Origin: Glandiceps talaboti
Lineage: Eukaryota > Hemichordata > Enteropneusta > Spengelidae
DNA length: 64,000 nucleotides
Direction: 5' to 3'
Assembly: GCF_964340395.1 (NCBI RefSeq)
Contig: NC_135559.1
Span: 1,389,501-1,453,500 of the forward strand
Shown here: positions 9,701 through 18,043 of the stretch, piece by piece
Numbering within the stretch: position 1 is the first letter of the stretch
How the letters are laid out: each line of letters opens with the position of its first letter
Made by a program: the position numbers and the translations under genes
Notes under the pieces: generated by a model
The model's input: only the letters and a program-made list of their open reading frames with translations
Databases searched by the model: none
What the model was told of the DNA's origin: nothing

Positions 9701-12700
9701 GTTTTAGTGGTCATTGCTGTAAGTAATAGCTACTGTAACAGTGAATTTCACAATACCGTACCAGCTTTCTGTTTGATACAACCAAGCAGAAACCAACAAA
9801 AAACTACATATGCTATACTACACTTCAATAGCAAGGTCGTATTTTCTTGTTACAATTAGTCTAAATGAAATCAACCATTTAAATGTATCACAACTCCATG
9901 TAGACATTCGGGGCGCCAATGTTTTTCTTAGTATCAAACACCTCATGAAGGCTGTGCTTAAAATGTACTTTTCGGTGTTCATTTGGTATCTGTATGGTGG
10001 CATGTTTAGTTCATTTCACTTAGAAAAAATGTACAAAGAAACTGTATTCATTCTATCCTGCTCTATTAAAGTGTAGCATGTCCAGTTTCTTATTGATTTC
10101 TGCATGGTTGTATCAAACAGAAAAGCTGCATGGTATTAGTAACCTAGTTTATGATGTCAAATATTTTGCCTTCATTGCCTGTGAGACAACCCATACAGCA
10201 GGCTAATGATGTATATTGTGTGACTGGAATTATCTTTGATGGTTCTTTGATTATGGTAACACCAAGTTATCATTTAAATGTGTCAGGTTTTTTTAAAATG
10301 ACAAGTGAAACTTGATATGAGGTGCGAACGACATTGTAATACCGGATACCAGTGAATAATGAATGGGAATAAACAAAAAATTAGTAAGAAAGTCGGAGAA
10401 CCATATCGTTTTAGAATAAATAAAAAATATATACGAAAAATGGAAATTATCATTGAAAATGGAAAAAGAAAAGAAAAAAAAATGGCCAGTACGGGGCTCG
10501 AACCCGCGACATTCGCGTTATTAGCACGACGCTCTAACCAGCTGAGCTAACCGGCCAGTTATGGTTAGAGTGGAAATGTTATGCTATATATACTATGCAA
10601 CTATACTATGCAACTAAGCCTTATTATGATGTTAATTTATTCGCATATTGTTTAGGTTAAAATGTTCTGTGTTTTAAAGATTGTAAAGTGTTTCTGTATG
10701 TTTTAGTCATTTACAGGTCGATAATCATTAATCAAGGTACCTGTATATTTATTTCAAACTGCCTGTGTCTTTGAAGTTTGTGTATATTGATCGACGACAC
10801 CGCCACACTATTGCAGCGTGACACGTCTCGTGCGCATGATCGTACAGGGTTCCGTACTGTCCAAGTTTGTACTGTCCCGCACAAAGTACGCTGCGAAGCT
10901 GTCGGATACTATGGGGTTTGATGCATGGCCTAAATTCAATAAAAATGTTCATATTGGATTCTTGAAAATCCCGGAGAAAATCATTTAGTATTTTATTAAA
11001 GTTGAAACAAATGGTTACCCATGGCGATGGTCGTAGTTTCGCTCACCGTCGACATCGACAGGTGCCACCGCGGGACCGCGGGAGGGGGGTGCCATAAGAT
11101 CGATCGTATATCTGTCCGTCATTATAACTAGCTGCAGTCATGTAACTTTACTGTACGATTTTGTGGTCCCTAGAACCACGCCACTGAGGAGTAACATGTA
11201 TGTAGGCAAAGGTACGCTCTGCTTACACAAATCATGCTACTACAAATGTATCAATTTATGCTCAATATGATATAAGGCCTATATTTATATATAAATAAAA
11301 AAATGTGTGGTTCCGGTTACACTCAATTTGAGAATAGGTGGGATAGGTAGATTTTTTATTTTATATTTATATTTTTTTCATGTTTGAGTGTCTAGGTCAG
11401 GTTTTCCATAGTTTTCCAAATGGTCTCTGTTATTTATTTCTTCCTATCAGATGTACATCCTTTACAGCTTCTTAACTGTTATAGTCTTTTTTTTTAGTTG
11501 ATGTCAGTTTCCGCATCCACTATTTTTGGCGACCCTTCACAATTTTCGCGATTTTGTTATTTATTTCTCGAATACGTAAAAAAAAAGTTCAGGATCGGCA
11601 GTGAGAATCTAGGTGGGGTCGGGTAACCTGAACCAACCCATTTTTTTCAAGGCCTTATAAAGTTATAGTAAGATCTATTTCCGTAGTGGTAGGGTAAATG
11701 TTTTGAAGTCAAAACGTTTGGTTCTCCTACCTAACCTAGGGCAACAGCGCACATGTGCAAGGTGTAGTCAATCTGGCCACTTCGGTAAAGATTGCAAGAA
11801 CATGAAATGTTTTAAATGTCTAGCGTTGGGTCACACGGCCGAAGATTGTGAAAATGACGTTATTTAAATGTACAGTTTGTGATCAGATCAGAATGGTCTA
11901 GTTTACAGAAATTGCGCCCTTTCATTTGCAAATAGAGTAACACGTACGAAATGTGGATTGGGGCGTCGGAATAAGAAACAGCAGCAGTTCCCCATGACGG
12001 TGATCCCACAGAAGAAGAAAACACACCAGAAATGAAAATGCCCCCATGCAAAGTAAATTGTTCTGAGATTTGGGATATTTCGGATAACGAAAGTTCACCC
12101 GTAAATAATAAAGAAATTAATGTTATTTCTGAAACTGAACCACATTGTCATCAAATGTCTCAGTAAAGGGTAAATGCAGAGGACCAAGATTTTTTCTTCG
12201 AGCTCGTTAAATCCCAAACTAAGCTTATGTCAAGACGAGCAGAGTCTTTAAGAAGCCTCTATTTCTTTACAGGAACCATAGACCCTACACCAACGTTGGT
12301 GTAGGGTCTATGCAGGAACTTATTAGCAAGGCGTTAAATGAAATGAATAATAACAAATCATCACAGTGGAATTTTATAAGGCGTCGTGGCATTTTAGTGG
12401 ACGTGTTCACCGACTCCTATCCAAATAAGAAACTAATTGTGTAAGGTCTGCTATGCCAGTTTTGGTCAGTCAGTATGAAAACAGATCAATCACAGATAAC
12501 ATTCAAATCATTCGTGCATGCCTCTAGCTCTGAAATGTAATTGTATTCATACAAATAACATAAGAATGCTACCGCACCAGTTACTTGCGTTTGTACTCAG
12601 TTGTGTTGCTATCATACAGTTCATGTATCATTTTTCGTGACAAGAATATTCGGTCAATTATATTTTTACAATGTCTCTCTACTTTTCTTTTCTCTCTTCT

Positions 12701-13537
12701 CTAGCTCTCCTCAGAGACCTCGATTCAGTATAATTCTGCGTAGAGACTCGTTTTTGGCCTTCTAACCAACACGAACATCTAGTTCATAGTAGTTGTCTCT
12801 ATGCTATTTCATACAGCGTATTCATAACCGATGAAAAACTTTCTTATTTGAAAAACCCATATCACGTAATTTTTTTCTTTTTATTAGGTCAACATGTTTG
12901 TTCTGATAATGGTCATCAGAGTGTTCATGACACTTAAAGCTAATGCAGATAAATCAGACAAAGAACGTATGAAGTAAGTGTTGTCTGTAGGTACAGCGGA
13001 TTTCACAATGCCGTTCAGTGGTTGATACAATCACACAGAAACTAATATAAGAAACTGTACATGCTACACTTTAACAAGATTGAATGAATACAGTTTCTTG
13101 CAACATTTTGTCTAAATCATGATGTGCCACCCACAGGGGCGTGTAATACCCCGGTTAAAGGACGCTCCAGATCCCGGTGATGTGCTTTTCAGTCTAGCTA
13201 TATGATAGAATCACACTCACACCTTACTTCCCATGTCATTGTAATCATAAACATCACACCAATAATGATATGTTGATTTTCAAATAGAGCTGGACTTCGA
13301 GCCATATTGATGTTACAACCTTTATTGGGACTCACGTGGTTGTTTGGTTTATTGTCATCTTATGATCCCTCACTACTGTTTAATTATTTGTTTGTTATAT
13401 TCAACTCTCTTCAGGTATGTACAACTCTCGATTTGCTTGTCTGCCTGTCTGTCCGTCCGTCCTTCCGTCCGTCCATCCCTGTGTGTGTGCATGTAATGTA
13501 TGTTTGTTTGTTTGTTTGTTTGTTTGTGTGTCTGTGT

Positions 13538-13576
<39 letters not shown>

Positions 13577-15828
13577 TGCATGCATGCATGTGTACTCAAA
13601 CACAATAAAATAGTATACCTTCATCTTTTTTACAAAGATTCACCGATTTACTCTTCAACGTTCCCACAGGAACACCATTTCAGACATATTTCTCTTTACT
13701 AGTAAATTCTTTTATGTATCAACTTCATTATATCTACAATCATTGGTGGATTTGTCAGCCTCGAATTATTGCGTTGTAAATTTTAACTTCAATATTTTTT
13801 CTTTTCAGGGTGTTTTCATATTTGTGCTGCACTGCTTATTGAACGACGAGGTAGGTTATATTCTAAGACATTAAAATTACAAGAGGAACACGGTGTTGTT
13901 GCTATGTTGTAATCGGTATGAATGTGTCCCTGAGAACAGTGTATGTGTATCGTTGGTGGCGCCCCGACAGTGTACAAGGGTGGTATTTTACTGTCTACTT
14001 CAATTCAAGCAAGTTTGCTGTCAGTGGAGAAACATATATATACAACATTAATTTTAAGTTGTTTGTCATTCAGCATGTTAGCTAATACGACATAGTTTTA
14101 AAAGATAAAAAGTTAAAACCAGAAATGACATAATTTTACGAAAGAGGGAACATTTATTTCACATACTTCCGAATTCAAAATACCTGTAAACTAATTATAA
14201 ATTTGGTGAACACCTTTACTAGTGTCTAAGGCTGTACAAATCTGTAAGATATGCCGTGACGGAGCGGTGCGACACGACAGTCTGAGGCTGTATACGCGTA
14301 CGTACGTACATACATGTATAGGAACAAAAGTAGTGGCTGGGGTAACGTTACTCGTATTGCCTTTTTACGGAGAAGGACTTTTAACACAATCTTTCTCAAT
14401 TTTGTTATTGTCTGTGTGCGTAGGTGAGGAAGACATTCCGTATACACCAGAAGAAGTTGAAGTCGTCCGTCATGTCATCTTCCGGTACAGAAAGCAGTGT
14501 ACTGTCCAAGACAAAACTTAAATCAGACTTCAAATCGGTATATACCAAAATAACGAACGGCCATCATCTTCATTTCATTCACATGCTTTCTGTCTAGTAT
14601 ATATTATTTTGATACCTTTGTTACAAAATATTTCTTCAGATATATATGCTTTTCTTAATAATCAAATTATCGTTTGATTTCGTAAAATTCTTTAGTCTTT
14701 ACGCGTAGTTACTTTAGTTAATGATCGTCTCCAATGACGTCAATTCTATTTTTTCTCTTTCCGTCGTCTCGCCCAAGACTAGAACTCGTAGAAGGACTAT
14801 TGTTTCTGCTTTCATAGGCTGCAATTTCAGTTTCCACATGTACATATGTATATAGTTATATTCATTTTGTAATCATTTTCTTTTGAAATTTGAGCCGCAG
14901 ATATAGTGTCATGTATATGACATATATATTACCTGGATTGTGTGTGACTGTCAATACATCAAATATTATTCTAGATCACTTGGCTCAACGATCCACGGAT
15001 TTGTATTATAAATGTGACCACAACTATTTCCTTGTTTTGTTTGCCTTCTAAACAACTTTCTCTTTTTCTCTTTCTTATAACAATCACCAACACCTTCATA
15101 ATCGTGTCCATCGTCACCACCAATACCACAACCATGACCACCACCACCACCATCATCACCATCATGGACACCATGATCTTCATTGTATTTTTCTTTCTCC
15201 CTTTCACCATATTTAACCACCACCACCACTCCTTGTTATCATATCCATCACCCATTACACTCATCTCTATCACCTATCAAACCACTGACACAACCAAATA
15301 GGATCTGTCAAAGATACGAGTCGAAGAGAAAAAGCGGGCAGGTAAATAATTAATTATGTATGTAAGACAAAACAAGGCAAAATACCGGGGAAGATATGAC
15401 CATGTCAATTGACAGTATTAAAATTAACACGTGACTGAGATCAAATAGAAGCCCGTTGGAGTGAAAACTCTTGTCTGACAAACCAAACAATTGACTAACA
15501 TTGCTACATTTTTCAACATTATTGCAACAATTGTAGTGAAAATGTAGCAACTTGGATATTTAGAAAGATTTTATCTAACCAGTTGGAGTAACTTAGTTCA
15601 GAAAGAGGAAGGTTTTTTTCCGAAACGTAAGCTTTCCATAGACACATGTAGTCTATCATCTGTCAGACTCTCTCTCCATGAAAAGCCAATATTTACTTAA
15701 ATGTATACTGAATGCTTATTGCTTCAAATATTTATTCCAATACGTACATTTCCTAGTTATTTATCTCTTCCATTTTTGCAGCGACAGTGGGAAAGGAAGC
15801 TTGGTCGGAGAGTTCGGAGGTCCATTGA
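6635..15828 (+). CDS. Adhesion GPCR (class B2), 3' part: TM4 end to C-tail
   Basis: Seven-transmembrane receptor of the adhesion family, acting at the plasma membrane. Exons read by eye: 6635-6701, 7369-7435, 12888-12973, 13288-13414, 13809-13850, 14424-14537, 15302-15341, 15782-15828. Reading phases fit at every junction. Hallmarks in order: GIPVVIVSIS (TM4), YGTVDRCWLS (ECL2 with the conserved Cys), GLIWAFIAPVLVVIAVN (TM5), QPLLGLTWLFG (TM6), YLFVIFNSLQGVFIF (TM7) and LLNDEVRK at the membrane exit. These are strongly diagnostic of adhesion GPCRs, but I cannot name the subfamily. The GAIN/GPS region and TM1-TM3 are not in the window upstream, so the gene continues to the left or is truncated. 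The last two exons are less certain; see the alternative tail. Confidence 0.88.
7369..7435 (+). CDS. aGPCR exon: CWLS motif and TM5
   Basis: Acceptor ATAATTTGCAG precedes the exon and donor GTAAGT follows at 7436. It reads CWLSMEYGLIWAFIAPVL then VVIA. The Cys is the ECL2 cysteine that bonds to TM3 in this family. The 3' 50 bp of this exon plus the donor form the first unit of the 53-bp minisatellite that follows. Only the first donor keeps the frame open: the next unit brings a stop in frame. Confidence 0.88.
7386..9718 (+). repeat. 53-bp minisatellite made of exon end plus splice donor, 44 units
   Basis: The first unit is the coding 3' end of the TM5 exon. Then 43 further units (43 x 53 plus one 4-bp insertion = 2,283 bp) run to 9718, each ending GTCATTGCT followed by GTAAGT. 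Variants: TTTCATATGG or TCTCATATGG, CCAGTTTTAG or CCATTTTTAG, and GGGC or GGCC. The GGCC variants sit at 8306, 8518, 8942 and 9154, spaced 212, 424 and 212 bp, that is 4, 8 and 4 units, which shows block duplication inside the array. Confidence 0.97.
9733..10145. mobile_element. Foldback / MITE-like element with long terminal inverted repeats
   Basis: The left arm (about 9733-9870) and right arm (about 10005-10145) are inverted copies. CTATTAAAGTGTAGCATG and TGGTTGTATCAAACAGAAA in the right arm match the reverse complement of the left with few differences. Arms are about 130 bp, with short unrelated sequence between. No protein is encoded. A diverged partial copy lies at 12990-13115. Confidence 0.7.
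10483..10556 (-). tRNA. tRNA-Ile (AAT)
   Basis: Read on the minus strand: a 74-nt cloverleaf, acceptor GGCCGGT with ACTGGCC (one G-T pair) and discriminator A. D arm GCTC/GAGC, anticodon stem TCGTG/CGCGA with loop CTAATAA (anticodon AAT, decoding ATT and, after deamination, ATC/ATA), T arm GCGGG/CCCGT with B box GGTTCGAGCCC. It is followed on its own strand by a T9 terminator. It sits antisense in the large intron of the receptor. Confidence 0.96.
10557..11304. other. Intron sequence, no feature recognised
   Basis: Receptor intron between the tRNA-Ile and the inverted-repeat element. No exon-like or repeat structure was seen. Confidence 0.4.
11305..11637. mobile_element. Non-autonomous DNA element (MITE-like), copy 1
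   Basis: The ends carry GGTTCCGGTTAC and GTAACCTGAACC, inverted copies of each other with one mismatch. The body of about 330 bp aligns by eye with 40975-41278, including GATGTCAGTTTCCGCATCCA-type and GGTCGGGTAAC words. It has no coding capacity. Terminal inverted repeats and a second dispersed copy support a MITE; the superfamily is not recognised. Confidence 0.7.
11690..12450 (+). mobile_element. Fossil retroelement fragment with two CCHC zinc knuckles
   Basis: Near 11740-11850 the plus strand reads two CX2CX4HX4C knuckles, CARCSQSGHFGKDC and CFKCLALGHTAEDC, typical of gag-like nucleic-acid-binding proteins of retroelements. Further protein-like sequence continues to about 12450. The element is broken in several places, no pol domain or terminal repeats were found, and the family (LTR or LINE type) is unresolved. 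It lies in the receptor intron and carries a small palindromic insertion. Confidence 0.65.
12277..12312. mobile_element. 36-bp perfect palindrome flanked by 7-bp direct repeats
   Basis: CATAGACCCTACACCAAC is followed immediately by its exact reverse complement. Both sides carry CAGGAAC (12270-12276 and 12313-12319), which looks like a 7-bp target duplication. The insertion lies within the zinc-knuckle retroelement fossil, so it is younger. Related words occur at 22429-22447 and 43623-43650. It looks like a minimal foldback insertion. Confidence 0.75.
12452..12887. other. Intron sequence, no feature recognised
   Basis: Receptor intron up to the acceptor at 12887. Nothing else is supportable. 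Confidence 0.4.
12888..12973 (+). CDS. aGPCR exon: TM5 end and third intracellular loop
   Basis: Acceptor TTTTTTCTTTTTATTAG and donor GTAAGTG. It enters in phase 0, reads VNMFVLIMVIRVFMTLKA then NADKSDKERM, and leaves AA to form a Lys codon with the next exon. VNM continues the TM5 motif as expected in this family. Confidence 0.88.
12990..13115. mobile_element. Partial diverged copy of the foldback element arm
   Basis: GATTTCACAATGCCGT, GATACAATCACACAGAAAC and ATGCTACACTTTAACA resemble the left arm at 9733-9870 in the same order. It lies in the short intron between the TM5 and TM6 exons. Confidence 0.55.
13288..13414 (+). CDS. aGPCR exon: TM6, ECL3 and start of TM7
   Basis: Acceptor GATTTTCAAATAG and donor GTATGT. 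It reads AGLRAILMLQPLLGLTWLFG, then LLSSYDPSLLFNYLFVIF and NSLQ, leaving in phase 0. GLTWLFG and FNSLQ are family hallmarks. Confidence 0.92.
13440..13600. repeat. Compound (CTGT/CCGT), (TTTG) and (TG)n microsatellites
   Basis: Intronic simple repeats: CTGTCCGTCC-type runs near 13440-13480, TTTG near 13503-13530 and (GT)n to about 13590. They read as spurious His/Thr- or Cys/Val-rich frames and are not coding. Confidence 0.9.
13809..13850 (+). CDS. aGPCR exon: end of TM7
   Basis: Acceptor CTTTTCAG and donor GTAGGT. The 42 nt read GVFIFVLHCLLNDE in phase 0 at both ends. With the previous exon this gives NSLQGVFIF, the typical TM7 sequence of adhesion GPCRs. Confidence 0.9.
14424..14537 (+). 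CDS. aGPCR exon: cytoplasmic tail start
   Basis: Acceptor TGTCTGTGTGCGTAG. It reads VRKTFRIHQKKLKSSVM then SSSGTESSVLSKTKLKSDF, basic then Ser-rich as in adhesion receptor tails. The donor may be GTATAT at 14538. Without splicing, the frame ends at the TAG at 14595-14597. An alternative donor GTACAG at 14485 would leave phase 1. Confidence 0.75.
15302..15341 (+). CDS. aGPCR tail exon (tentative)
   Basis: A 40-nt candidate exon between an AG and donor GTAAAT. In phase 0 it reads DLSKIRVEEKKRA; in phase 1 it reads SVKDTSRREKAG. Which is used depends on the donor of the preceding exon. Confidence 0.45.
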
Positions 15829-16016
15829 TTTGGTGGACTCCTGTCTCTGACTGTCCTGCTACGAAGCAAACGGTGACACCAGACCAGACAACGATCGCTG
15901 CTAGTAGGACGACACCAGACCAGACAACGATCGCTGTTAGTAGGGCAAAGAAGAAGAAAAAATCGATACGAAGCTTGAAGTCGAAGAAGAGAAGTAGAAA
16001 TATCGCATACCAATAA
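15782..16016 (+). CDS. aGPCR terminal exon (two possible frames)
   Basis: The acceptor is CTTCCATTTTTGCAG. Following the main model the tail reads TVGKEAWSESSEVH and stops at 15826-15828. In the other frame it stays open to the TAA at 16014, with a duplicated 36-bp segment reading PDQTTIAASR and PDQTTIAVSR, then a Lys/Ser/Arg-rich end. AATAAA at 16012-16017 could be the poly(A) signal for the short form but overlaps the long stop. Confidence 0.45.
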
Positions 16017-16019
16017 ATC

Positions 16020-17983
16020 TTTATAGAGACATATCTGTCACGTGACATACACGCATCTGTCCTTTCTATATGACAATGAACCGCTCTACTCACCGTTTCA
16101 TGTACGTCAGACTAGGTATGTGTATGAAAAAGGGTGACATTGTGTTCAGTTCTTATATTTGATCATGACAATGTGCAAGATGTGTACTGCTTCGTTTACT
16201 ATAGCAATTCATAAAATCATAAATAATCATTCATTCACTAATTTATACTGAATCTGTGAAAATGATAGAATAGTCAATGATGTATATTATATGGTATGAT
16301 TTGTTCTAGAGTCATTCCACATTCGTTTCATTCCACTCTAGAGGGCGCTATAGCATTGATACGTTTTCTGCATCTGACAGACAAATCTGAGTGGAATGAG
16401 TTCCATGTGACCGTCATATTGTACCAAGGTTCAGTTTCTGTGGTAACATGTCCATAGTATACATCTGTATCCCCTTTATAAATATTCGACATGTGAATTA
16501 GAGTTTTTGGACTTATTGTCTGATTTTGTCAGTCGATGTATTTTACATACACATATACGTTGTAGTAGCAGTTGGAAATATTGTTTTTTCAAGAACCAGA
16601 TTTTCGGAATTTCACGAGGAAGTTCAATATATTTGACATCAAAATGTCGTACACAACATTATATAGTGCATGCGTGAGTTGGTGTATATATCTTGTTTCC
16701 AGTTATGACGTGTGACATCACTGATTTACCTTGAGCCTTTCAATGCCGTCCAAACCTAGTAATAGATTTACAGTTGCAAATTCGTCAGGGTGTATGTATT
16801 GGTTTTTTTTTAATATTATAGGGATATTTCATTATAATTAGCCAATATTCCGTCCTTTTCGCACGCCTTCGACACAGAACAGACGAGGCTTTCCTGAACG
16901 ATTTTTATAGATATCTGTATAAAGTGAAATGTATTTCATATACACTGTATTACACTTATCAAGTGAACTGTGATCGCAAGTTTGTTTTGAAAGCACCCGC
17001 ATCATTAGTTCTGGTTGATTGATCATTCACATTCTCTCTCTCCAACGTCTGTGACTAGTTTTGAAATACACACAAATACATAGTGAAGTTTATAATGATT
17101 TAATGCACCATACTTTATACATACGATATACATTGGTATACATTTTGTAAAATAGAAACATTTAAATCATCACATATAAATATTTTTCTGATCTACATTC
17201 AATTTAATTAAGTGGGCGTCACAAACTCTTATTTAAGTGTGACAATATAGGAATGTTTAATTGATGTGATGTATACAACTTCAATTTGAGTGTAATAATA
17301 TACAGTCGTTGTTGAGTCGATGGATTATGTACCATTACCCAAAATGCACCTCTCTTTTCTTAGATTGCATTCAACTTTAAATGTGCCATGACTATTTTAA
17401 ATTCCTAGTGTTTTGTTCATAACGTATCCTGGTCGTTAGAATGATGTCAAAAAGTAACAGGGCCAGTGTATTTGCCGTTTACCGCCCTCATGCGACGGAT
17501 ATATAACATGTTCAGAAACTTTTAAAATATGCTAGTACTTGCTGTGAACTATATATCAATTCCACTGATGCAGCTGACTTCTCTGAGACATTGTACATTG
17601 TTTTTAATGTTTTTAATGTAATCAATCATAATATATATATATATAATAAAGTAGACTTAAGATTGTATTTATGACATATGTGTAAACTTATTTCTCTTAT
17701 CACGTGTATCTCAGACTAACTTACTATATATGGTTTGAGCCTATATATGTATGTATTGTAAATAAACGGATGATATTTCGGTTTCAAAAATTACATCGTC
17801 AAGTAAATTTATTTATATATATATTTTATATATCTGATGGTTTCGATTGAATGATATAAGCTTGTGATTGGATTGTATCGATTGAAAACTGGTCGGTTTT
17901 ACCCTTTTCCGAAAGGGAGAACATTTTTACAAGGCAGTCAATTGTGGCTTTGGTGTGATGGGTGGTTAAGGAGAGATGACCAA

Positions 17984-17985
<2 letters not shown>
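16020..17985. other. Intergenic, nothing recognised
   Basis: AT-rich sequence downstream of the receptor. No coding exon, RNA gene or clear repeat was seen. Confidence 0.4.

Positions 17986-18042
<57 letters not shown>
17986..18042. repeat. (AC)n microsatellite
   Basis: Nearly perfect dinucleotide run of about 28 units. Confidence 0.97.

Positions 18043-18043
<1 letters not shown>

Noticed and set aside
7386-9718. CRISPR-like array
   Set aside because: Units are head-to-tail without spacers, and the context is an animal gene.
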